Source: Panulirus ornatus (Eukaryota; Arthropoda; Malacostraca; Decapoda; Palinuridae). Taken from it: 64,000 bases of DNA. Made by a program: the position numbers and the translations under genes. This document shows positions 23,701 to 35,700 of this stretch, piece by piece (positions within the stretch are counted from its first letter, which is position 1; every line of letters begins with the position of its first letter). Where the stretch lies: contig NC_092235.1 of the NCBI RefSeq assembly GCF_036320965.1, positions 28,713,476 to 28,777,475 of the forward strand. The letters are read 5' to 3'. The notes beneath the pieces were generated by a model. It had not been told where the DNA came from, did no database searches, and worked only from the letters and a program-made list of their open reading frames with translations.

Positions 23701-26700
23701 GAATATTTTTTATTTTATTTTGTTTTTGATGTGGGATAGAGGTAACAGAAAATGTGATAAATGGTTGATAATCTTTGCTTAAGTTACATAAACTAGAGCA
23801 TCTCAGGAGGGAAACAGTGCTACTAGGACCATTGCCTGAGTAGCTTCCAAGAGCCTGAGACATAGTATTTGATAAGTTTTTGCTGATATTTTTTAGATAT
23901 GTTAATTGTTTTTGTATGACAAGATTTTGCTTCCATAGATATAAAAAAAAGGAAGATCGAGGGCCACTACATGAGGCAATGAGAATGCTGCTACCTATGT
24001 GCTATGAGCGAATGGTACATCTCCTTCCAGACCTATCTGAGCATTCCACACTACTTCAAAAACTGATACTCAAGATTTTTTATGCTTTAACACAGGTGAG
24101 TTGCAAGGTGGTGAATTCCAATAGATATGATGGATGTATTTAATCTTATGTAGATAAGTCCTGTTGCTGTTTTTGGTTGCGATCAATATAATGTCGGAAA
24201 GCTAGGTAGTACAGAGCTTAATGCACCCAAGAAGGGCGAGGCTGGAGTGGTTAGTTTAGGCTGTGCTGTAGGTCAGAGGAGAGGGATTGTATGTAAGTTC
24301 AGGGTCAGTTGTAGTTCCAGTAGGGCTAGGACTATCTGTTGCAGTGTGTGTGGTAGTTCTTAGATGGTTGCTACATAATCTAGGGTTTGTAGAAGTGCTT
24401 CATGTAGGAGGGCTAAGTGACTTCAGTCACAGATGATCACACTTTGACAAAAAAATTTCTTCAGTTTATCTTTTACCCATTATGAAATTACAGCAGTACT
24501 TGTAAAAGTAAAAGATTATTTAAAAAAGACATAACTTACCTTTTATATAAAAGGCAGTAAAAGCAAAAAAAAAAAAAGAAAAAAAAAGACAACACATAGC
24601 ATACCTTAAGTTTCAAAAGATATGTTTTTATGGCTATAGTATGATGCTGAAGCTAGCATGTTCAGCTCCCAGGAATTGGTGGAAAAATAGTAGAAGAGTG
24701 GTTTGGAGGGAGTGCATCATTCATCTCTCCCATTTTAAGATAACAGAAATTGATTAAAAGCGAATGGTATATACAAAATATGAGCAAACATGTTATTTAT
24801 GTCTGTGGTTTAATGTTGAATTAGTGTATAGGTTCCCCAGTGTAGTGTTGGAGGAAGTGTTTTGTAACATGCAAATTTGCAATGTGTGTCATACAAATTT
24901 TATGCTTCCCATTACAAAGTGAGGAAATACATGGATAATGATATGCACCAAAAAGTGAGCTGACATTTAGGTCTGTGGTATATTGGTGAAGTTAATGCAT
25001 AGATCCCCAATGAGAGTGATGGAGAATTGGTGGAGGGTTTGCATACACTGAAGCATCACTAAGTCACTACACATGCTGTATGTTCTGTCTGTTCTTTTTT
25101 GATACTGAAGTGATTCACGGCCATTTTTTTCATGTTTCTGCCTTATGGCTTTATGCATTTTTTGTTTTGTTCACATTGCCATAGAAGTGTTGAGTGTTTA
25201 ATCATCCAAAATATTTGGTTCTAGATAACATCTGAATTTCTTGGTGGTAACTGAAATTTGCATTTGCTGTTGCAGTATCACTTACCTCTGGAGTTGCTGA
25301 GCCGTGAGCAGTTTACAGAATGGATGGAAGTTATACGTCAGGTAGCAGATCGTCCTGTGCCTGACCAGACTCTACAGGTAGATGAAGAGGAAAGACCAGA
25401 TTTACCCTGGTGGAAAATTAAGAAGTGGGCACTTCACATCCTTGCCAGAATATTTGAAAGGTTAGAGTTTTATTACTCACGTGGCCAGTTATCTCGCCAA
25501 AGATGGTTGATCTTGAGAGAATCACAGTGGGAGTGAGACACTAGACAAATAATTTAGAAAGAAATATTAAGTACAGAAGCATACATTATAGTATAATTTC
25601 CACTATATAATATTCTGACTTATCAGATAAATTAGAAAGGGTAGTGAGTGATGGGATGAAGAAGTAAGATTATTAGTGAAAGAGAAGAGAGAGACATTTG
25701 GATGATTTTTGCAGGGAAATAATGCAAGTGAGTGGGAGATGTATAAAAGAAAGAGACAGGAGGTCAAAAGAAAGGTGCAAGAGGTGAAAAAGAGGGCAAA
25801 TGAGAGTTGGGGAGAGAGAGTATCATTAAATTTTAGCGATGGGAATGAATAAAGGCAGACAGTGTGAATTGTGTGCATGGGTATATATGCATGTGTCTGT
25901 GTGTGTATATATATGTGTACATTGAGATGTATAGGTATGTATATTTGCGTGTGTGGACGTGTATGTATATACATGTGTATGGGGGTGGGTTGAGCCATTT
26001 CTTTCGTCTGTTTCCTTGCGCTACTCGCAAACGCGGGAGACAGCAACAGAGCAAAATAGAATAATAAATAATAAAAAAGATGTTTTGGAAGGAGGTAAAT
26101 AAAGTGCGTAAGACATGGGAACTTCAGTGAAGGGGGCTAATGGGGAGGTGATAACAGGTAGTGGTGATGTGGGAAGGAGATGGAGTGAGTATTTTGAAGG
26201 TTGGATGTGTGTGATGATAGAGTGGCAGATATAGGGTGTTTTGGTTGAGGTGGTGTGCAAAGTGAGAGGGTTAGGGAAAATGATTTGGTAAACAGAGAAG
26301 AGGTAGTAAAGGCTTTGCAGAAGATGAAAGCCGGCAAGGTAGCAGGTTTGGATGGTATTGCAGTGGAATTTATTAAAAAAGGGGGTGACTGTATTGTTGA
26401 CTGGTTGGTAAGGTTATTTAATGTATGTATGATTCATGTCAATTGTTGTTCGCTGATGATACAGCGCTGGTGGCTGATTCATGTGAGAAACTGCAGAAGC
26501 TGGTGACTGAGTTTGGTAAAGTGTGTGGAAGAAGAAAGTTGAGAGTAAATGTGAATAAGAGCAAGGTTATTAGGTACAGTAGGGGTGAGGGTCAAGTCAA
26601 TTGGGAGGTGAGTTTGAATGGAGAAAAACTGGAGGAAGTGAAGTGTTTTAGATATCTGGGAGTGGATCTGTCAGCGGATGGAACCATGGAAGCGGAAGTG

Positions 26701-29700
26701 GATCATAGGGTGGGGGAGGGGGCGAAAATTTTGGGAGCCTTGAAAAATGTGTGGAAGTCGAGAACATTATCTCGGAAAGCAAAAATGGGTATGTTTGAGG
26801 GAATAGTGGTTCCAACAATGCTGTATGGTTGCGAGGCGTGGGCTATGGATAGAGATGTGCGCAGGAGGATGGATGTGCTGGAAATGAGATGTTTGAGGAC
26901 AATGTGTGGTGTGAGGTGGTTTGATCGAGTAAGTAACGTAAGGGTAAGAGAGATGTGTGGAAATAAAAAGAGCGTGGTCGAGAGAGCAGAAGAGGGTGTT
27001 TTGAAATGGTTTGGGCACATGGAGAGAATGAGTGAGGAGAGATTGACCAAGAGGATATATGTGTCGGAGGTGGAGGGAACGAGGAGAAGAGGGAGACCAA
27101 ATTGGAGGTGGAAAGATGGAGTGAAAAAGATTTTGTGTGATCGGGGCCTGAACATGCAGGAGGGTGAAAGGAGGGCAAGAAATAGAGTGAATTGGAGTCA
27201 TGTGGTATACAGGGGTTGACGTGCTGTCAGTGGATTGAAGCAAGGCATGTGAAGCGTCTGGGGTAAACCATGGAAAGCTGTGTAGGTATGTATATTTGCG
27301 TGTCTGGACGTGTGTATGTACATGTGTATGGGGGGGGGGGGTTGGGCCATTTCTTTCGTCTGTTTCCTTGCGCTACCTCGCAAACGCGGGAGACAGCGAC
27401 AAAGTATAAAAAAAAAAAAAAAAAAAAATGATTCATGGTGAGGTGCCTGAGGATTGGCGGAATGCTTGCATAGTGCCATTGTACAAAGGCAAAGGGGATA
27501 AGAGTGAGTGCTCAAATTACAGAGGTATAAGTTTGTTGAGTATTCGTGGTAAATTATATGGGAGGGTATTGATTGAGAGGGTGAAGGCATGTACAGAGCA
27601 TCAGATTGGGGAAGAACAGTGTGGTTTCAGAAGTGGTAGAGGATGTATGGATCAGGTGTTTGCTTTGAAGAATGTTTGTGAGAAATACTTAGAAAAGCAA
27701 ATGGATTTGTATGTAGCATTTATGGATCTGGAGAAGGCATATGATAGAGTTGATAGAGATGCTCTGTGGAAGGTATTAAGGATATATGGTGTGGGAAGCA
27801 AGTTGTTAGAAGCAGTGAAAAGTTTTTATTGAGGATGTAAGGCATGTGTACGTGTAGGAAGAGAGGAAAGTGATTGTTTCTCAGCGAATGTAGGTTTGCA
27901 TCAGGGGTGTGTGATGTCTCCATGGTTGTTTAATCTGTTTATGGATGGGGTTGTTAGGGAGGTGAATGCAAGAGTTTTGGAAAGAGGGGCAAGTATGCAG
28001 TCTGTTGTGGATGAGAGAGCTTGGGAAGTGAGTCAAATGTTGTTCGCTGGTGATACAGAGCTGGTGGCTGATACATGTGAGAAACTGCAGAAGCTGGTGA
28101 CTGAGTTTGGTAAAGTGTGTGAAAGAAGAAAGCTGAGAGTAAATGTGAATAAGAGCAAGGTTATTAGGTACAGTAGGGTTGAGGGTCAAGTCAATTGGGA
28201 GGTAAGTTTGAATGGAGAAAAACTGGAGGAAGTGAAGTGTTTTAGATATCTGGGAGTGGATTTGGCAGTGGATGGAACCATGGAAGCGGAAGTGAATCAT
28301 AGGGTGGGGGAGGTGGCGAAAATTCTGGTAGCCTTGAGGAATGTGTGGAAGTCGAGAACATTATCTTGGAAAGCTAAAATGGGTATGTTTGAAGGAATAG
28401 TGGCTCCAACAATGTTGTATGGTTGCAAGGCGTGGGCCATGGATAGAGTTGTGCGGAGGAGGGTGGATGTGCTGGAAATGAGATGTTTGAGGACAATATG
28501 TGGTGTGAGGTGGTTTGATCGAGTAAGTAATAATAGGATAAGAAAGATGTGTGGTAATAATAAGAGTGTGGTTGAGAGAGCAGAAGAGGGTGTTTTGAAA
28601 TGGTTTGGTCACATGGAGAGAGTGAGTGAGGAAAGATTGACCAAGAGGATATATGTGTCGAAGGTGGAGGGAACGATGAGAAGTGGGAGACCAAATTGGA
28701 GGTGGAAAGATGGAGTGAAAAAGATTTTGAGTGATCAGGGCCTGAACATGCAGGAGGGTGAAAGGCGTGCAAGGAATAGAGTGAGTTGGAACGATGTGGT
28801 ATACCGGGGTCAACATGCTGTCAGTGGATTGAACCAGGGCATGTGAAGCGTCTTGGGTTAACCATGGAAAGTTGTGTGGGGCCTGGATGTGGAAAGGGAG
28901 CTATGGTTTCAGTGCATTATTACATGACAGCTAGAGACTGAGTGTGAACAAATGGGGTCTGCTCGCTAGAGACTGAGTGTGAACGAATGGGGCCTTTGTT
29001 GTCTTTTCCTAGCGCTACACCGCACACATGAGGGGGAGGGTGTTGTTGTTCCATGTGTGGCGGGGTGGCAATGGGAATGAATAAAGGCAGACTATGAATT
29101 ATGTACATGGGTATATATGTATATGTCTGTGTTGGTATATATATGTATACATGAGATGTATAGGTATGTATATTTGCGTGTGTGGACGTGTATGTTTATA
29201 CAAGTGTATGTGGGTGGGTTGGGCCATTCTTTCGTCTGTTTCCTTGTGCTACCTCGCTAACGCTGGAGACAGCGACAAAGCAAAATGATAATAATAATGA
29301 TAATCAGATAAATGTATGATGTGTCATGTTTTTATGATAGAATGTATTGTGTAAAATCTTACACCTTTTTCACAGCATAAAGTGTTCTTTTTCCATCACA
29401 TTGGTAACTCATTGCATTTTACCTTGATTTTTATCATATTTTTTTTCCATATCCCATGTATCATTTCCACTAAGCAGAGTTGCTCCTGGCACAGATGAAG
29501 AAAATCCACTTCCTATCCACTCTCAAGCTTTTATTTATAGTGCACAAAAACCAGAGTCTTCGTGTCCTCAACCAAGCCCTACAGTCACTTATTTGTTTTC
29601 CCAAGAGCAGTATTCTGATTTGTTGCCATCATAATCCTAGGTTCATCCCTTTGACAGTATGTTCCTCCTGTATGCCACATTGCTCCAATGCCTCCATCTG

Positions 29701-32700
29701 CTGAGATATCCACGTCTAGATATCTAAAACACTGGTTCTTCATTCATATTCATACTCCAACAAACCTAGAAATGATAACATTACTTAATTATTATACTCA
29801 GTCGCTGTCTCCCGCCTTAGCAAGGTAGTGCAAGGAAACAGACGAAAGAATGGCCCATCCCACCCATATACGCATACATATACATGAACACCCACACATG
29901 CACATATACATACCTATACGTTTCAACGTATACATACATATACATACAACATAAACATATATACACATGTAAATATTCATACTTGCTGCCTTCATCCATT
30001 CCCATTGCCACCCCGCCACACATGAAACAACACCCTACCCTCCCCCACGCGCATGTGAGATAGTGCTAGGAAAAGACAACAAAGGTCACATTCGTTCACA
30101 CTCAGTCTTAAGCTGTCATGTACAATGCACCAAAACCACAGCTACCTTTCCACATCCAGACCCCACAAAGCTTTCGTTGGTTTACCCTAGATGCTTCACA
30201 TGCCCTGGTTCAATCCATTGACAGCACGTCGACCCCAGGATACCACATTGTTCCAATTCACTCTGTTCCTTGCATGCCTTTCACCCTCCTGTATGTTCAG
30301 GTCCCAATCGCTCAAAACCTTTTTCTCTCCATCCTTACATCTCCAATTTGGTCTCCCACTTCTCCTCGTTCCCTCGACCTCTGACGCTTATATCCTCTTT
30401 GTCAATCTTTCCTCATTCATTCACCTTATGTGGCCGATGTGACCAAACCATTTCAAAACACCCTCTTCTGCTCTCTCAACCACACACTTTTTATTACCAC
30501 ACATCTCCTTACCCTTTCATTACTTCCTCAATCAAACCACCTCACCCGACATATTGTCCTCAAACATTTCATTTCCAACACACCCTCCCTCCTCTGCACA
30601 ACCTTATCTATAGCCCATGCCTCGCAAACATATAACATTGTTGGAACCACCATTCCTTCAAACATACCCATTTTTGCTCTCTGAGATAATGTTCTCGCCT
30701 TCCACACATTCTTCAGTGCTCCCAAAATCTCCACCCCTTCCTCCACCCTGTGACTCACTTCCTCTTCCATGGTTCCATCTGCTGGAAAATCCACTCCCAG
30801 CTATCTAAAACACTTTACTTCCTCCAGTTTTTCTTCATTCAAACTTACCTCCCAGTTAACTTGTCCCTCAACCCTACCGAACGTAATAACCTTGCCCTTA
30901 TTCACATTCACTCTCGGCTTTCTTCTTTCATCCACTTTACCAAACTCAGTCATCAGCTTCTGCAGCTTCTCACCCGAATCAGCCACCAGTGCTGTATCAT
31001 CAGCAAACAAAACCTTACCCACTTCCCAACCCCTCTCATCCACAACAGACTGCATACATGCCCCTCTTTCCAAAACTCGTGCATTTATCTCCATAACAAC
31101 CCCATCTATAAACAAATTAAACAGCCATGGAAACATCACACACCCCTGCAGCAAACCAACTTTCACTGGGAACCAACCACTTTCCTCTCTTCCTACTTAT
31201 ACACATACCTCACATCCTTGATAAAAACTTTTCACTGCTTCTAGCAACTTACCTCCCACACCATATACTCTTAATACCTTCCACAAAGCATCTCTATCAA
31301 CTCTTATCATATGCCTTTTCGAGATCCATAAATGCTACATACAAATCCATTTGTTTTTCTAAGTATTTCTCACATACATTCTTCAAAGAAACACCTGATC
31401 CACACATCCTCTACCGCTTCTGAAACCACACTGCTCTTCCTGAATCTGATGCTCTGTACATGCCTTTGCCCTTTCAGTCAATACCCTCGCATATAATTTC
31501 CCAGGAATACTCAACAAATTTATACCTCAGTAATTATAACACTTACCTTCATCCCCCTTGCCTTTGTACAATGGCACTATGCATGCATTCCGCCACCATA
31601 CATACATTGAATATCCTTACCAACCAGTTAACAACACAGTCACCCCTTTTTTCAATATATTCCACTGCAGTACCATCCAAACCCGCTGCCTTGCCGGCTT
31701 TCATCTCCCGCATTGCTTTCACTACCTCTTCTGAGTTTACCAAACCATTCTCCCTAACTCTCTCATTTTGCATACTACCTTGACCAAAACACCCTATATC
31801 TGCCACTCTGTCATCAAACACATTCAACAAACCTTCAAAATACTCACCCCATCTCCTCACTTCACCACTACTTATTATTTCATCCCCATTAGCCTCCTTC
31901 ACCGATGTTTCCATATGTTCTTTTGTCTTGCGCACTTTATTTACCTCCTTCCAAAACATCTTTTTATTCTCTTAAAATTTAATGATGCTCTTTCACCCCA
32001 ACTTTCATTTGCCCTCTTTTTCACCTCTTGCACCTTTCTTTGACCTCCTGCTGCTTTATTGTATACATTTCCCAGTCATTTGCACTATTTCCCTGCAAAA
32101 ATCATCCAAATGCCTCTCTCTTCTCTTTCACTAACACTCTTACTTCTTCACCCCACCTCTCAATACCCTTTCTAATCTGTCCACCTCCCACCTTTCTCAT
32201 GCCACAAGCATCTTTTGCGCAAGCCATCACTGCTTCCCTAAATACATCCCATTCCTCCCCCACTCCCCTTACATCCTTTGCTCTCACCTTTTTCCATTCT
32301 GCACTCAATCTCTCCTGATACTTCCTCACACAAGTCTCCTTTCCAAGCTCACTTACTCTCACCACTCTCTTCACCCTAACATTCTCTCTTCTTTTCTGAA
32401 AACCTCTACAAACCTTCACCTTCGCCTCCACAAGATAATGATCAGACTTCTCTCCAGTTGCCCCTCTCAGCTCATTAACATCGAAAAGTCTCTCTTTCAT
32501 GCGCCTATCAATTAAAATGTAATCCAATAACGCAATCTGGCCATCTCTCCTACTTTCATACTTATACCTGTGTATATCTCTCTTTTTAAACCAGGTATTC
32601 CCAATCGCCCGTCCTTTTTCAGCACACAAATCTACAAGCTCTTCACCATTTCCATTTACAACACTGAACACCCCATGTACACCAATTATACCCTCACCTG

Positions 32701-35700
32701 CCATATTACTTACCTTTGCATTCAAATCACCCATCACTATAACCCAGTCTTGTGCATCAAAGCTGCTAAGACACTCACTCAGCTGCTCCCAAAACACTTG
32801 TCTCAGGATTTATCTTCTTGTGACCAGGTGCATAGACACCAATAATCACCCATCTCTCTCCATCCACTTTTAGTTTTACCCATATAAATCTAGAGTTTAC
32901 TTTCTTACACTCTGTCACATTTCCACAACTCCTGCTTCCTTTGCTCTTACCCTCTCACCAACCCCTGACTTTACTCCCTAGACATTCCCAAGTCACTCTT
33001 CCCTTTTGCCCTTGAGCTTCGTTTCACTCAGAGCCAAAACATCCAGGTTCCTTTCCTCTAACATACTACCTATCTCTCCTTTTTTTCTCATCTTTGTTAC
33101 ACCCACACATGTTTAGACACCCCAATCTGAGCCTTCAAGGAGGATGAGCACTTCCTGCATGACTCCTTCTTCTGTTTCCCATTTTAGAAAGTTGAAATAC
33201 TGCTCCTGTCCCCTTTAGTCACCCTCTATGACACCTGGGAAATGCGTGGGAAGTGTTCTTTTTCTCCTATCCCTTTTTACATTGATATCTGAAGCTTTTT
33301 CTCTCTCACACTGATTTATCTCAAAATCCTGCTTCTGCAGTTTCTCTCTTGAGTTTTTCAGGAGAGTAGTGTCATCAGCATACAATTTCTGACTTACTCC
33401 ATGGCTCCCCACCCCCCCAGCATACTGCATACTCGTATGTTGCTCCAAGACCATTGCATTTACGTCTCTCACCCTCCCACCCTCAGCAGACTGCATACCT
33501 TTTTGTTGGTCCAAGACCCTTTCCTTTACATTATTCACCATCCCTTCCTCAGCAGACTGCAGACTTGTCTCTTTCTCCAAGAACTTGAATTTATGTTACT
33601 CACCATCCTATACATAAACATTGAAAATAGATATGGTGACATTGCACTCTCCTGCTGTTATATATCTATATCTCTGACACTATCCAGTTGGAACTTCCTC
33701 AAAGGGGTGGCCATGGTAATAAAGTCTCCATAACTAGTGAACTCCAGTGCTGCTTCTTAGCCTTTAGTGCCTCTTTCTTAACTCGCCACTGGCAGAGGAC
33801 AACTCTGGTACATTTTTTTTGCTTAGGTGCCTACCTAATGTTCCCACTGACTACTATCTAATGCTCCTTCCAACTACTACTACCTGAAATTTCTACCTGA
33901 TGCTCCTGCCTAAATGTTCTTACCTACTACTTCTGTCCACTGCTCCTGCCATTTTGCCAAAAGGCACGACTAGCACAGAGTGCTCACCGAATGAAAATCA
34001 AGAATTATGGATAATGAACTGTGTGAGTGAGTGTTGCCAAGTGTTACATTGGACAAGGAGAGACTGTGTGTTTGTGGACTGAATGCCAGTAGTCCTTGTG
34101 TATTTCAGGCAGAAAGAAAAGACAGCTACCTAGGTCAGAGGAATGCAGCTTCACAACCACTGAAGTGCTGGCTCACTAAGCATGTCACTTAACCCTCCCA
34201 ATACCCAGATGGGTAGTACTGGTAAAATACCTCCTTGTTCATTGGATGCCTACCAACTACTACCTACTACCTACACTCCTGCTGCAGATCCACCTTTGGC
34301 TGGAACCACTCGCCCTCTTTTCTTCCCACTCGCTTATAAGCATTACTTCTTAATACTTAATGTAGCTTTCCTCCTTTACGCTCTAATCATAACACATTTT
34401 GCTAAGCATTCCTATTAGTCCTATCATATGCTTTCTTCAGATCTATGAATGCCACATACAGACCTATCCATTCTCATACCTGATCCTCATATCCTCTACC
34501 ACTTCAGAAACCTTGTTGTTCCTCCCCAGTATGATGCTTTTTGCATACAACCACCCCCTCAATACCACTTTTCCATACAACTTACATATTACTGTACTTA
34601 TATGAATATAAGCTGAAGAGGTTTTGCCGAAATGGTTTGGACACATGGAGAGAACGAGTTAGTCAAGGTTGATGGAGAGAATGTGTTAGAAGTGGATGGG
34701 ATAAGGAGAAAAGGAGAAAATTGGTGATGGAAGGAATGGAGTGAATTGGATGTTGAACATGCAGGAGGTTAAAAGTCATGAATGGAAGTGATGTGCTGTC
34801 AGTGGACTGACCAGGGCTTATGAAGTAGCCATGGGAAACCAAGGAAAGGTCTTTGGGACCTGGCTTGGATAAAGGGCTGTAGTTTCTTTATATTACACTT
34901 GAATAGATTTGAGTGAATGAGGCCTTTTCTTTACCTTTCCGTTACACTACCTCGGTGACCTGGGAAATAGTGAATAGCATGTATAACGGAAATAGTGAAT
35001 AGCATGTATAACAGATTTGCAGAAGTGGGGATGCTGCTTATGGAAGAGTACAGTGGCATTCAGTTTTTTAAAGAATGGCATCTACGACTTCCAGTCCTAT
35101 TTCAACACAGTATGAATTGGGATAGGTTCTATACTCTTTTCCAGCTCATTTTTTTCATTCATTCATGCTTGCTGTTCTTGTTTTTATCAAGTTAGTGACA
35201 AGGACAGACAGAAAAGGCCTCATTTGCTCACATTCATTCTTGAGCTATCATTTGTAATGTATTGAAAAATCACTGCTTATCCACAATCAGTCCCCACATT
35301 CCCATGCATGGCTCTTCCTGGCTGCTTTTTATGCCTCAGCTCAGGCCATTAATTGCACATCACTCCTGTGTACCTTTTCTCTACTTCACCTTGTCCCACA
35401 CCCTTTATGTTCAGGCCTTGAACACTCATAACCTTATTCACTCCATCCTTCCATCTCTGAAGAAGGAGATTGATGGATGGAATAAAGGAGGCTTTAGGGT
35501 TTCAGGGCCTAAACATTTAGGAAGGGGAGAGGCATGCTACTCAGTCTCATGCACATCATAAACCTTCTTGCATGGGTCATGCCCCAAGCACTGAAAACCT
35601 TTTTCAATCCATCCTTCCATCTCCAGTTCAGTCTCCTCCTTTTCCCTTTCCCCTCCACTTCTTTATCATACTCTCCTTGTCAACTTCACTCATTCTTTTT

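Larger units (their letters stand above)
25627..29290 (+). mobile_element. LINE-A copy L10 (composite locus with insertions)
   Basis: An element that begins in the endonuclease-RT linker and, after removing two insertions (25834-26075 and 26439-27427), covers linker, whole RT and long-subtype 3' UTR. The RT pieces are 26255-26437, 27428-27832 and 27896-28846. The catalytic FADD reads FAGD, and one stop replaces Arg in SFYRGCK, so it is dead. The 3' UTR ends 'gctggagacagcgacaaagc' at about 29285. Confidence 0.88.
29801..33273 (-). mobile_element. LINE-A copy L12, full-length (minus)
   Basis: The only copy that reaches the 5' end. In minus order: 5' UTR (33273 to ~33120) resembling the SINE-like family; endonuclease N-terminus in broken frames ([16 protein letters not shown] near 33050); open endonuclease frame 32797-32102; linker; RT from 31959 down to about 30140 with [16 protein letters not shown] region, [11 protein letters not shown], intact [10 protein letters not shown]; long-subtype 3' UTR to 29801. 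Length about 3.47 kb. Frameshifts and stops in the RT show it is inactive. Confidence 0.88.

Noticed and set aside
24637..24680. Possible tRNA gene or tRNA-derived SINE head
   Set aside because: Only a loose resemblance in the first 40 bp of each 167-bp unit; no cloverleaf or clear B box could be drawn.
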